From positions 1 to 64,000 of the forward strand of contig NZ_WHNY01000043.1 of the NCBI RefSeq assembly GCF_013141695.1: a DNA stretch of 64,000 bases, read 5' to 3'. The stretch is from Paenibacillus plantarum. Lineage in GTDB: Bacteria > Bacillota > Bacilli > Paenibacillales > NBRC-103111. Under the pieces are notes generated by a model, which saw only the letters and a list, made by a program, of their open reading frames with translations, was not told the DNA's origin and did no database searches. Below, piece after piece: positions 50,979 through 60,461 of the stretch. Each line of letters opens with the position of its first letter. The first letter of the stretch is position 1. The position numbers and the translations under genes are program-made.

Positions 50979-53294
50979 TCACTTTAGTTCTTTGTATTTC
51001 CCTGGTGTAATGCCCTCAAACTTCTTAAAGGTCCGATTAAACGTATTGATATCTGCATACCCAACCTTCCGCGCAATCTCCATAATAGAGAGCGATTGTT
51101 CGCTTAGCAGCTTCTTGGCCTCTTCGAGCCGTGTTCGACTTATAAAATCAAGCAGTGCATCGCCGGTTTGTGCCTTAAATTGTTTGGATAAATAAGAAGG
51201 CGTGATTCCGAACTTCTCTCCAATCATCGAAATGTTCAAATTATCTTCCGCATAGTTGGCTTTCACAAAGGAGCTCACAAGCTCGCCAAGCGGGCTGTAC
51301 TCCTGTTTGCGCTCAGCTTGGATGGACTGGCAGACCTGCCCAAGAATCGAAAGGATTTCCCCTTTCATTTCTTTCATCGTTTCGCATCCGAAAAGTCGTT
51401 CCACAGGATGAAACTGCTCGATAAAGGACGCTTTATTACTTTGCGAGCCGATTTCATTCATCGTTTTCAACATCGTGCTGGCTAGATCAAACATGAGGCA
51501 CTTGCCAAGCGGTACGGACAACACCGCATTGGATGCATTTGTTTCTATAATTTGCTCAATGATAGAGCTCGACTTTTCATAATCGCCTGTTTTGACAAAA
51601 TTAATCAATTGCTGCTCCACATGTAACGGGTAATAATAATTTCCGGCCTGGTGGGCAGCTTCGGAACTCGGTAATTCATCGTATCGAATGATCTCTCCCC
51701 CTCCTACCACAAGTCGATAAGCCATCGCCGACAGCGCTTCTTGATAGGCCCCGGCAATCCCGAACAACTCGGTATGAATTCCGCTAATCGACACCGTCAA
51801 ATGTACATGGAAATGGTCAAGCAAGAACAATTTCACCTGCTCGGCAACCTGCTGCAGGTCCTCGGGGTCCTGCCCCATGCCGAAATTAAAAATACAGGCC
51901 TGCATGTCGTCAATTTCCGTTACGAAACCACGATGCTGGCTGCCGATCACTTCTTCCACCACATTCATCAGGATGAATTGCATCAACTTCACCTTCTGTG
52001 GATCTACAGTGACATCTTCCTGGAATTTGCCAAAATGATCGATATGGAACAAGAGTACAGCAAAATGAGCGGATGACAATCGAATATCGTGCGCTGAGAG
52101 CGATTCATGTACAGGAATGTCCTGCTCCAGATTCCCCTTTAAGAGCCCTTGCAGAAAATGCGAGCGAATAGCATCGCGGTGCTGATGCAGACGGCGATCA
52201 ACCTGCTCTTTCTCCGCGAATGTATTGTTCAGCGCATCTTGCAGGAAGCCATACTCATTCGTTCCCTCGGCAAATGAAATCCCTGCTTTCATGGAGAAAC
52301 TGCGGATGAGCAGATTAATCGGATTGTAATTTTTGCGAAGGAACAAGAAAGTGACCACCCCGCCTAGCAGAAGGCTGAGCAAAATGCTAGCATACACGAG
52401 CCTTTTCATATATCTCATCTTGTCGTCAAAACGCTCAGCAGGAATCATCGACATGTATTTCCAGCCTGTCCTAGCTGACGTGGTATAGGATACAGCGACC
52501 TGTTCTCCGGCTACATCCCCGTAGAAGAGTCCATTTTCGCCAGTAAATTTGTCATAAGTAAGAAATTGCGGCCTTTTCTCAAGACCACTAGAAGCAACTA
52601 GTCGGTTTTCTTTATCCAACAGCGCAACAGATGTCGCTTCCGATGGCGGAAGATTGGCAAGCAGTTTCGTATCTCTCATCACGAACAGGAGCACTGCTCC
52701 TGGCTGATCGCGATTCGCCAATGACACCGATTTAGCAAATAAAACAGCTTTGTACGAATTGTCATTCTCTTTCATCGTCACGGGCATATAGGCCTGAACA
52801 TAGCGTTCGTCTAGAAACGACTTCCAAGCATCATAACCTCTCAAGGTTTGTCCGTCCAACATCTGAAACAATTGGCGCCCGTCCGTCCGATTACGGGTCG
52901 ATATGACCGTATCGCTATTTTTGTAATACAGATAAATTTGTTCAATGAACTCATTCGCTGTCTGGTACACCCGCAAATCATTCGAAATGGTGACTAAATC
53001 GTAATAATCGTTATCCGAAAGCGGCAGTGAGGTATTGATAAACGCATTCACCTGTTTATTGAGGGAAATTTCCAGACTTAATCGCTCAATACCTCCCAAA
53101 CTGTTATCTATCGCTAATTCCATCTGCTTCAATGCGTTCGTGTTGGCACGATTTACTTCCGATTCGACCACATGCCATGAAGCCGCGTATAGAATTCCGC
53201 TTATGATGATTGGGACGAGCAGCACGGAAATATAAGAAGTAAACCAAGTAAACATTACGCTGCGTTTATTAAACCGGATCCGATTAAACTTCAT
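50979..53294 (-). CDS. Membrane-anchored Cache-domain AraC family transcriptional regulator
   Basis: A regulator of about 771 residues: an N-terminal membrane helix (YISVLLVPIIISGILYA), an extracellular Cache-like sensor, a second helix (LVYASILLSLLLGGVVTFLFL) and a long cytoplasmic part ending in an AraC domain (MIGEKFGITPSYLSKQFKAQTG, IMEIARKVGYADINTFNRTFKK). ATG 53294 (MKFNRIRF) is preferred, with AAGGGG upstream; the earlier in-frame ATG at 53333 overlaps a TATAAT box. It lies between the alginate-lyase-type gene and the binding-protein gene and should control locus C. Confidence 0.9.
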   Translation of the reverse strand: MKFNRIRFNKRSVMFTWFTSYISVLLVPIIISGILYAASWHVVESEVNRANTNALKQMELAIDNSLGGIERLSLEISLNKQVNAFINTSLPLSDNDYYDLVTISNDLRVYQTANEFIEQIYLYYKNSDTVISTRNRTDGRQLFQMLDGQTLRGYDAWKSFLDERYVQAYMPVTMKENDNSYKAVLFAKSVSLANRDQPGAVLLFVMRDTKLLANLPPSEATSVALLDKENRLVASSGLEKRPQFLTYDKFTGENGLFYGDVAGEQVAVSYTTSARTGWKYMSMIPAERFDDKMRYMKRLVYASILLSLLLGGVVTFLFLRKNYNPINLLIRSFSMKAGISFAEGTNEYGFLQDALNNTFAEKEQVDRRLHQHRDAIRSHFLQGLLKGNLEQDIPVHESLSAHDIRLSSAHFAVLLFHIDHFGKFQEDVTVDPQKVKLMQFILMNVVEEVIGSQHRGFVTEIDDMQACIFNFGMGQDPEDLQQVAEQVKLFLLDHFHVHLTVSISGIHTELFGIAGAYQEALSAMAYRLVVGGGEIIRYDELPSSEAAHQAGNYYYPLHVEQQLINFVKTGDYEKSSSIIEQIIETNASNAVLSVPLGKCLMFDLASTMLKTMNEIGSQSNKASFIEQFHPVERLFGCETMKEMKGEILSILGQVCQSIQAERKQEYSPLGELVSSFVKANYAEDNLNISMIGEKFGITPSYLSKQFKAQTGDALLDFISRTRLEEAKKLLSEQSLSIMEIARKVGYADINTFNRTFKKFEGITPGKYKELK

Positions 53295-53377
53295 TAGCAC
53301 TAACCCCTTATCCCCATTTGTCACTGTTTTCATATATTATAGCGAAAATAGAGGAACCCGTCTCTGTTTTAAGTCCC

Positions 53378-54505
53378 TCATATCCAAAGCAGCGGCTGCC
53401 TAATCGCCATATTCCGCCGCAGTTCTGCTTCTTTCGGCTTTTGATCTAATGTATGCCATAAGGCGAGTAGCCTATCAGAATCATAAGCCAATCCTGCAAG
53501 CAGTAAAAATGACATAGCTACAGGCCATTGCGCATCATATTCGACATCTCGGCCATAGGGCCAAGTTTGCTTATTTTCAATGTAGGGAAGTAAGAATGCG
53601 ATCCCTTTCTCTATACCTCTGCCATCCGACAGCTGAAATTTCCATAAATTATCGTCTGGCGTAGAAAGTAGATGCGTAAGCGTAACGAAATTATCGAGTG
53701 TAAAGAGGGAGTAGGCATAGGGCTTCGTACGGGACAATTCCCGCGGAAAACTGCCATCTGTGGCCATCTGTTCGACCAGTAGTTTGGTTTTGTATTGTTC
53801 TCTGCACCAATCCAACATCGTATGTTGACCGGTCAACCGTGCAAATGCGGCAGCCTGCACATACCAGCATACCCCATGATTGTTCGGTTCGTTTCTTTCT
53901 TCCACCCCTTGCGGATGCTCATTCATCCATTGCAAGTATTCCGCGAACCATGTGGAAACATCCTGTAGGACGAGTGAATCTGCTACCGACAAGTGACTGC
54001 GTTGTAGCATCTGAACAGCTGCTGCCACATCAATCAAATGCAGCGTATCGATGACACCGATCCCTCTTCCGTCACATACGCCAGGCACTGCTTGCGCGTA
54101 AAGCAGATGCGGATTCATTCGTGTGCTCTCATTGACGAAAAATGCATCTAGCAGCCGAACTGCGTGGGAAGCGTACCTCTGCTCACCCGTTATTCGATAT
54201 GCGGCAACCAGACAAGCAACCCTAGATCGCATTCGGCGAAGGAGAATCCGATGTGCATGAAAATTACCTGGATTACTCTCACCATCTCGGCGCACATACG
54301 GCAGTCCATCTGGCGTATTGGGATTTGGCCACCAGTAATCGCCATTTGAATAATAGTCATGAGCGCTTCCCGGACTATGCGGGGCTATCTCATCCGTAAT
54401 CTGAACAGGAAGTGACGTCAGGCAAACATCAGCCTGTTGGATGATCGCGGTCAGATCGATATATAAGTTCCATTGATCTTTATTAACTTGTCCAAAATGT
54501 TCCAT
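53378..54505 (-). CDS. Alginate-lyase-family (PL5-like) protein, cytoplasmic
   Basis: A 375-residue protein of the alginate lyase superfamily fold (alpha/alpha toroid). Visible hallmarks are HDYYSNGDYWWPNPNTPDGLPYVRRDG, the NNHG motif in EPNNHGVCWYVQ with the candidate catalytic Asn/His, and PRELSRTKPYAYSLFTLDNF with Arg/Tyr candidates. Members cut mannuronate chains (PL5) or other uronate-containing glycans. No signal peptide is present, so it may work on imported oligosaccharides. AAGGGGG precedes ATG 54505. A long hairpin (54546-54592) separates it from the PL6 gene. Confidence 0.85.
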   Translation of the reverse strand: MEHFGQVNKDQWNLYIDLTAIIQQADVCLTSLPVQITDEIAPHSPGSAHDYYSNGDYWWPNPNTPDGLPYVRRDGESNPGNFHAHRILLRRMRSRVACLVAAYRITGEQRYASHAVRLLDAFFVNESTRMNPHLLYAQAVPGVCDGRGIGVIDTLHLIDVAAAVQMLQRSHLSVADSLVLQDVSTWFAEYLQWMNEHPQGVEERNEPNNHGVCWYVQAAAFARLTGQHTMLDWCREQYKTKLLVEQMATDGSFPRELSRTKPYAYSLFTLDNFVTLTHLLSTPDDNLWKFQLSDGRGIEKGIAFLLPYIENKQTWPYGRDVEYDAQWPVAMSFLLLAGLAYDSDRLLALWHTLDQKPKEAELRRNMAIRQPLLWI

Positions 54506-54545
54506 ATTATTGTTCCCCCTTCAGGTGTGCAAACAAAGCACTAAA

Positions 54546-54592
54546 TGCAGCAGGCCAGATCCCGAAAAAAACGGGATGTCAGGCCTACTGCA
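54546..54592 (-). terminator. Long imperfect hairpin between the PL6 and alginate-lyase-type genes
   Basis: Nested arms TGCAG/CTGCA, AGGCC/GGCCT and ATCCCG/CGGGAT enclose an A7 (minus-strand T7) loop. There is no T run after the stem, so it is better seen as a stabiliser or attenuator that lets some transcript continue. Confidence 0.55.
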
Positions 54593-54645
54593 TATGATCT
54601 ACCTTTTATACGTATTTGTGCATGAGATATGAGATCAAAATAACG

Positions 54646-57600
54646 TTAGCGATCCAATAACCGCATAATAATCGTTACGGCTTCCGCCCTCGTTGCCTTA
54701 GCTAACGGCTCGAACGTATTTTGCTCACGTCCGGTTACAAGCCCTAAGGAAACAGCTTGCGAAATGGCTGGCAATGCCCAAGCTGGAATTTGGGAACTGT
54801 CGCTAAATGACACTTGGGATGAAACTCCCCCTTGCTGATTATAAGCCCTTATTAGCATAGCAACCATTTCTGTTCGGTTGATCGGGTTATTCGGCCGCAA
54901 GGATTCGTCTTCATACCCTTGAAGAATACCAGCTTTCAGCGCTGCCCCCAATTCGAAGACAGCCCAAGCTGGAATATCTGCTCCATCGGCAAACTTCGTC
55001 GTTGACGTTTCAGCCTTCAAACCAAGAGCTCGAACTAACATAGCTGCAAATTGCATTCTCGTCATGGGCTCGTCAGGCTTGAAGCTGCCATCCGCGTAAC
55101 CGTTCACGATGCCTTTGGCAGCTGCGCGAGAGATAACCTCCGATGCCCAATGTTTCGGCACATCAACGAACGATTGCTGTTTGGACGGATCTGTAGGACT
55201 TACAGGCGGTTTGCTCGGTTCCGGTATTGGCTTCGGCGTTGGTGTTGGTACAGGCGCTGGAGTATAACCCGATGAGGAATCCGATGAAGACGAACCACTT
55301 GCCGCTGGACGCTGTGCCCGTATCGTGTACGTTTTATGTACACCGGAAGGCATTGTCACATCCAGCAGAACCACACTGCCGCTAGCGGCAATGGCGAGCG
55401 TTCTGCTCTCGCTGCCACTGAGAACGGTTTGCTGCGCACCACCGTCTACGCTAACTTGAATCGCAGCCCCCTTAGCGAGGGAAGTCGGCGTCAACGTCAA
55501 GCTGTTGATCCCAGTTGGGACCGTCACTGTGTAGTAAGTGATCTCCGAGCTGAATGCCGGTGAGATTGTCAGATTCGAACTGATTTGAATGCCGCTTAAA
55601 GCTGGCTTCTCCTCTTCAGCTGGCACGTTCCGACCTGCAGTTGGCCCAACATCGGCCGACGTTAACGGCCGTTGCGTCAGCACGCTCGCAGGCACATACT
55701 CATCCGCACCGACGTCAACCGTATTTGTCCGTCTTTGACCGTCCATATCATCCCTCGGCAGGTACGGGCCTTGTGCGGCGTCAACCGCTGGACTTAACGG
55801 CGATAAACGGATCAATCCGTCAATGCCACGAACCAGCTTCAAATCACCTTTGTACGTGGCGCTTACAACAGTCGCAGCTGCTGACACAACCGCAAGACCG
55901 TCGGTCATGTTGCCGACATAGGTCGGTCTGCCATCGGTAATATCTTTTTCATTGAATATCGTTCCCGCATTGCTGAAAATCACATTGTTATACACTTGCG
56001 TCCCCGTCGGCTCGAATGTCCGTTTCGCCATTTTCAGCGCGGAAGCTTTGCTGGCTAAATTGACGATCGTATTGTTAAAAATCTGTACGTTATATTGCCG
56101 CCAATGTCCGCGAAGCAATTCCGTCTGTCTTTCCTCTGACAAGCTCCGGAGTGGAGCCACCTCATTCACGCCGATCCCCCAGTGGATCATCGGATTCGCA
56201 CTGCCATCCGGTCCCGCATCCTCCGTGCCGCCATCAACTGTAATGGCATCGTCAGTCAAGCCTTCCATGTAATTGTTATATATTTGATGGTCATTCCCAT
56301 AAATACGGAAGCCACTGGTACCTTCTTTTTTCCCGTCTGCAATAATAAAGTTACCATAGAAGCTGTTACGATGACCATGCCGAGCCACCATGCCTCCAAA
56401 GGAATTCAGAATCGTGTTGTACCGAATCGTATTGTCGCTGCTTTTCACCGACACGATCTCATCTTCGCCGTTCAAGCCATCGAACAGGTTGTATTGCACG
56501 GTCACATGGCCGGGCACCAGAGACAATCCTGAGAGTCCGAGACGAATCGCTTCCATCCCATTGGAGACCCGTGGACCCATATCGTGGAAATAATTGTACT
56601 CAATCACGTCGTATTGCGAAACCATATCTTTGCCATCGTACGTAATTGCAGCGCCAAAGCCGGTCTTCGGTCCAATATCGTTGTAAGCAATCCGGTTATG
56701 ACTGCCGTTGCCCTCTACCCGGATATAGTGCCGATCCGTCCCACCATCCGTTTGCAGCGTAGAGCCCGGTGTATGCGACGTTTCCCCTGTATAGACGGCG
56801 TTATTAGCGTTATATTCGCTGCCATAACGGCAGCTGTTCTCCACGCCGATGACGCACCAAATGATCTGCCCACCTTTTGTAAACCTGTATTTCTGCCCCG
56901 TTTCATCTAAGGCAAATGTGTTGCGCAGAATGGAGACATTGTTGGTGTCATACAGTTCTACACCAGGGTGCAGCTCTTTCAATGTTTTTAAGAAATTGTC
57001 GTCAACAATACCTCGACTTTTCAACGAATCTTCGCTATTCGCCGACCCGCCGCCGGAATGGAACGTAAGCCCTTCCACGCTGACGTAGCTGGCATTGTGG
57101 ATATACATATAACTGTCCCCAGCGATAATCGCCTTCCCTTGCTCCACAGCCACCACCCGAATCGGTTGCGCAGCCGTTCCATGCTTATCCTTAATGATGA
57201 ATGCCCCTTGCTGCTCGTAGGTGCCATTTTGCAACTCAATCGTCGTACCAGGAGCAGCCTGGTCGAGCGCAGACTGCAACTCGCTTGCTGTATTCACACG
57301 AACAACTTGAACCGGCGGCAGCGGATCTACCGGTTTATCCCCCGCTTGCGGCGGCCCAGTTGGTCCTGTCGGCTCAGTCACTTCTGGTGGTGTTCCCGTG
57401 TACAGCTCAACTTCGGTTATACTGTTCCAACTGCTTGAGCTCCCTGACGCACTATTGCCATACCCAACCAACCGTAAATAGCGGTAGGCTCCAGGCTGAC
57501 TCAGCACATAGGGCTGCAAAATACTGTCGCCGACGCGAAGTGCCCGGCTGCTTCGTTTGGATAACAGCACCGTCGATTGCTGGAAATCCGCCTGATTCGA

Positions 57601-59553
57601 GCCTAAGATTTCAAAGGAAGACACCCGGTCAATCGCATTCAGGAAAGCAATGTTCAAATAGGTTACTGTCTCCGGCTGCCCCATGTCAAACTGCAGCCAC
57701 TCCCCTTGTCCCGACGCCGACCAACGCACATCGCCATCCCAGATCCCGTCCACGACATTGGCCGGAATATTCGTTGTGTTCGGTTGATACGAACTGCCGG
57801 TCACCGTGGTAGCGTTCATGGGAATACGGCCGTTCGTTCCTTTGGCCGACAACCGATACGCTTGCAAGGTATACGTATTCATCGAGCTGCCGCTGGATGC
57901 GTTCACCTTCATTTTGTTAATCCCAGGTGTCATGGCAATTTGGTTCATATCGCCCACCGGCTGGTTCGCCACCGCATTGTTCGTCAGCGTCGCATCCACG
58001 GAAATCCCTGCGTCTGCCTGCGAATCCAAGCGGATCGTGTCGGCATCCTCAGGGACCGTCACCTCATAACCGTCTAGCTTGGTCGGTAAGAAAGAGGGGG
58101 TCATCCCCAGATGCTGACTGCCCGCCCAAACGTCCAAGGCAGATAGCTGAATGTCCGGCAATTTTTCTGCAAAGGTAAAATACGAACCATTGGCAAGCAT
58201 CGCATCCGCTGAATAATAAGTCTCCCCATGCAGGTTAACCTGGGTTAAAGGCAGAGACACGGCATCGCTGAAATCACCGCTGCTGCTCGTTAACAAAAGT
58301 CCGCCTGACGGAAGCAACCCTTGCGGAAATGCGACCTGCACAGTGCCAACATTACCTGTATTCTGAGCCTTCCAAGTTCGTGTCAATCGCTTGAATCCCG
58401 ACCCGTATGGTGTCGAAGGAGCGGTGCTGCCGTTATCTCCCCAGAGTAGATACTGTTTATCGACCATCGTTTGTTTTGCACTTATGATGACCTGTGAAGA
58501 TGCAGGACCTTCACTGCTTCTGCTCGTATCCAGAGCTAACGCGCCTTCCTGATCCTTGGCAATTCCCGCTACGTTATTGTTAAATGCTGTGTTAAGTGTG
58601 GACGGCCACACCACTTGCGGAGACACCCCTGCCGAGACGTAATCCTTCCCTTTCAGCGGCGTTCCGAATTTGAGGGCCATATACGTCTGCACTTGTTGAT
58701 GCTGCGTAACTGTCAGTGCATCATTAAATACAATCATTTCGCCTAATTGTCCGTCGTAACCGGAGCCTCCACTGATAGCAGAGCCAAGGGTCATCGAATT
58801 GCTCCCTACTCCTTTCATCGGAAGACGTGAAGCTGTTGAAGTCGCATACGATTGACCGTCAAGCGTAACGGATTGGTAGACGTTCCCTGTCACTGGCTGC
58901 GAATCAAATTGAAACCCCCAACTGTTATATTGACGAAGAGGGACGCTATACCCCGTTGTAAGACGTGGATTGCTACCCGAGGCAAGGTCGCCCGCATCCC
59001 ATAAAACTTGAGAGTTAGGGCTAGAGTAGAATGGAAGGTACGCCCCCAATTTCCCTTTTCCTTGTAACGTCTCATAAAAAATTTGCGACGTCTTAGTCGT
59101 TTCCGACAATCCGCCAGCCATCACATACACACTTGCACGATCTACGGCTTCATCTTGGGCGAACAGCCCGTCACCGTCTACTAAAAGACTGCCTGTGCCT
59201 GCGCGGATAAATTGCACCGCAGGCTGGAAATTCAGCGACGGATTAGCTGCCACATATTTAGGCTTCGTCCGGGGACTAGAAGTCCCCACTGTTCCATCAT
59301 TAATAAAATCATTCCCGTTAGGACTGCTGTCCTTCCATACCGTAACCTCGCTAGCCCCATTCACGGTTATACTGGCCGAATCTGCTTTTAGCCACAATTT
59401 CAGCAAGCTCTCATCTACGCCCCCCGGCGTTCCTGCCACAGCACTATCTGCTTGCGCTTTGGGGAAGCCTGCAGGCAACCCTCCTAACGTTAAAGCGCTT
59501 GCAAGCAGCAAGCTGATTAACCTTTTCGCATATACGCTTGATCCTTTCTTCAA
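54646..59553 (-). CDS. S-layer-anchored PL6-family polysaccharide lyase (chondroitinase B/alginate lyase type)
   Basis: A 1635-residue secreted enzyme. Signal peptide (residues 1-36); LamG-like/DUF8202-type region (45-460); Cadherin-like segment (475-570); F5/8 type C domain (578-718); PL6 right-handed beta-helix (748-1288); another Cadherin-like beta-sandwich (1318-1410); Ser/Pro linker; three SLH domains (1459-1635, FVDVPKHWASE, FADGADIPAWA, FSDSSQIPAWA). Catalytic Lys1037 (VSVKSSDN) and Arg1058 (VARHGH) are 21 residues apart, exactly as Lys250 and Arg271 in chondroitinase B, and Glu1030/Glu1032 sit where its calcium ligands do. It should cut uronate-containing chains by beta-elimination at the cell surface. 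It starts at TTG 59553 with GAGGTG upstream. PL6 covers both alginate and dermatan cleavage; the choice is open. Confidence 0.93.
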   Translation of the reverse strand: MKKGSSVYAKRLISLLLASALTLGGLPAGFPKAQADSAVAGTPGGVDESLLKLWLKADSASITVNGASEVTVWKDSSPNGNDFINDGTVGTSSPRTKPKYVAANPSLNFQPAVQFIRAGTGSLLVDGDGLFAQDEAVDRASVYVMAGGLSETTKTSQIFYETLQGKGKLGAYLPFYSSPNSQVLWDAGDLASGSNPRLTTGYSVPLRQYNSWGFQFDSQPVTGNVYQSVTLDGQSYATSTASRLPMKGVGSNSMTLGSAISGGSGYDGQLGEMIVFNDALTVTQHQQVQTYMALKFGTPLKGKDYVSAGVSPQVVWPSTLNTAFNNNVAGIAKDQEGALALDTSRSSEGPASSQVIISAKQTMVDKQYLLWGDNGSTAPSTPYGSGFKRLTRTWKAQNTGNVGTVQVAFPQGLLPSGGLLLTSSSGDFSDAVSLPLTQVNLHGETYYSADAMLANGSYFTFAEKLPDIQLSALDVWAGSQHLGMTPSFLPTKLDGYEVTVPEDADTIRLDSQADAGISVDATLTNNAVANQPVGDMNQIAMTPGINKMKVNASSGSSMNTYTLQAYRLSAKGTNGRIPMNATTVTGSSYQPNTTNIPANVVDGIWDGDVRWSASGQGEWLQFDMGQPETVTYLNIAFLNAIDRVSSFEILGSNQADFQQSTVLLSKRSSRALRVGDSILQPYVLSQPGAYRYLRLVGYGNSASGSSSSWNSITEVELYTGTPPEVTEPTGPTGPPQAGDKPVDPLPPVQVVRVNTASELQSALDQAAPGTTIELQNGTYEQQGAFIIKDKHGTAAQPIRVVAVEQGKAIIAGDSYMYIHNASYVSVEGLTFHSGGGSANSEDSLKSRGIVDDNFLKTLKELHPGVELYDTNNVSILRNTFALDETGQKYRFTKGGQIIWCVIGVENSCRYGSEYNANNAVYTGETSHTPGSTLQTDGGTDRHYIRVEGNGSHNRIAYNDIGPKTGFGAAITYDGKDMVSQYDVIEYNYFHDMGPRVSNGMEAIRLGLSGLSLVPGHVTVQYNLFDGLNGEDEIVSVKSSDNTIRYNTILNSFGGMVARHGHRNSFYGNFIIADGKKEGTSGFRIYGNDHQIYNNYMEGLTDDAITVDGGTEDAGPDGSANPMIHWGIGVNEVAPLRSLSEERQTELLRGHWRQYNVQIFNNTIVNLASKASALKMAKRTFEPTGTQVYNNVIFSNAGTIFNEKDITDGRPTYVGNMTDGLAVVSAAATVVSATYKGDLKLVRGIDGLIRLSPLSPAVDAAQGPYLPRDDMDGQRRTNTVDVGADEYVPASVLTQRPLTSADVGPTAGRNVPAEEEKPALSGIQISSNLTISPAFSSEITYYTVTVPTGINSLTLTPTSLAKGAAIQVSVDGGAQQTVLSGSESRTLAIAASGSVVLLDVTMPSGVHKTYTIRAQRPAASGSSSSDSSSGYTPAPVPTPTPKPIPEPSKPPVSPTDPSKQQSFVDVPKHWASEVISRAAAKGIVNGYADGSFKPDEPMTRMQFAAMLVRALGLKAETSTTKFADGADIPAWAVFELGAALKAGILQGYEDESLRPNNPINRTEMVAMLIRAYNQQGGVSSQVSFSDSSQIPAWALPAISQAVSLGLVTGREQNTFEPLAKATRAEAVTIIMRLLDR

Positions 59554-59653
59554 TTCAACATCACCTCTTCGTTATGATTGCGCTCTTCGGCAACAGGGCT
59601 GATTAGCGTACAAGCCATTACACTCATCATATGGAAACCCTTACAATTAGGAA

Positions 59654-59684
59654 ATCGTCAAAACCCAAACTCATCATCAAAATC
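59654..59684 (-). promoter_or_regulatory. Candidate activator site upstream of the PL6 gene
   Basis: ATCGTCAAAAC (59654-59664) and AAAATC (59679-59684) match the element at 50853-50884. TATGAT (minus strand, complement of 59634-59639 by inspection) could be the -10, with a poor -35, as expected for an activator-dependent promoter. Confidence 0.55.
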
Positions 59685-59812
59685 TGGAATGGCACTGATC
59701 AATATGTAGAATGAACGTGCAAATTGAGGATTCGATCCCTGCAGCCTATCCACTCATACTAGCTTTCTCACAAACATCACGCTTTCTTAACAGAGTTATG
59801 TTTAACGAAAAG

Positions 59813-59855
59813 AAAAACCAGTTACCATCCGATTAGGGGATGGTAACTGGTTTTT
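59813..59855. terminator. Bidirectional hairpin terminator
   Basis: AAAAACCAGTTACCATCC (59813-59830) pairs almost perfectly with the arm ending in TTTTT at 59855. T runs are present on both strands. It isolates the PL6 promoter from upstream transcription. Confidence 0.82.
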
Positions 59856-60022
59856 GCAGGTGCAGCAAATCGCACACTCGTAGTTTTGGCTCAACAAACT
59901 AGTTCAAAACTTTTGGCTTGGTGATACCTCGATATGGACTTGCGGAATGAGCGTGAGATGCGGACGGATGTTAGTGGTAGAGTTAAAAGGGTTTTGAATA
60001 GGTTGGCACACTACCAACTTGT

Positions 60023-60100
60023 ATTAACTGGAAATTATACAGCTATTTATGAGGAATTTCCTCGAAAGTTCAATTTAAATGGAAAACATGCAGTTAAAAC
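60023..60100. repeat. Two degenerate tandem repeat units in AT-rich intergenic DNA
   Basis: ATTAACTGGAAATTATACAG (60023 on) resembles ATTTAAATGGAAAACATGCA (60073 on) with a 50-bp period. Similarity is partial and no frame is kept. This is probably a non-coding intergenic repeat. Confidence 0.4.
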
Positions 60101-60381
60101 TTTCTATTTTGTTAATATTGGGTAAAAGAGATAAAATTAACAGCAGGTTCTCCATCTATTTTGCGTTTGAGCGGAAAATCATAAGACTTAACTGTACAAA
60201 ATCCATCTATTCACTGGGAGCACAGACGATTTACAAAAATCCCATCTGACCAAGTCACTATTCTTACTCAGCAATCTCTACTCCTACTCCTACCTTTCCC
60301 TCTCTTCACTTCTCTTTCCATAATAATTCACTTAACTCTACTCACAAGCAACATGTCACTCATCGTTTCGCCCGACCAAAA

Positions 60382-60405
60382 AGCCTTACGAAAAATCGTA
60401 AGGCT
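60382..60405 (-). terminator. Rho-independent terminator after selO
   Basis: AGCCTTACGA (60382-60391) pairs perfectly with TCGTAAGGCT (60396-60405) around AAAA. TTTTTGG follows on the minus strand. Confidence 0.9.
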
Positions 60406-60461
60406 GATCCATTTAATACATTCATATTCAACTTAATCAGTTGTTGTATATTTTTCATTTC

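Larger units (their letters stand above)
59554..60461. other. Gene-free stretch: PL6 promoter region, repeats and terminators
   Basis: No gene is supported in these 908 bp. The left part carries the shared regulatory motif (59654-59684) before the PL6 start. A strong hairpin follows at 59813-59855, degenerate repeats lie at 60023-60100, and the word TCCATCTATT occurs twice near 60160 and 60205. The SelO terminator is at 60382-60405. A 63-codon plus frame at 59934 overlaps the repeats and has no ribosome site. Confidence 0.6.

Noticed and set aside
57201..57812. Plus-strand frame of 203 codons within the PL6 gene
   Set aside because: Antisense to the F5/8C and PL6 region, without start signals; explained by codon bias of the real gene.
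59650..59700. TTGACG on the minus strand as the basal -35 of the PL6 promoter
   Set aside because: No -10 hexamer lies 16-18 bp downstream; the nearest TATGAT is about 24 bp away. The same holds for the copy near 50853, so it is better seen as part of an activator site.
59934..60125. 63-codon plus-strand frame
   Set aside because: It overlaps degenerate tandem repeats, has no ribosome site or promoter, and no recognisable motif.
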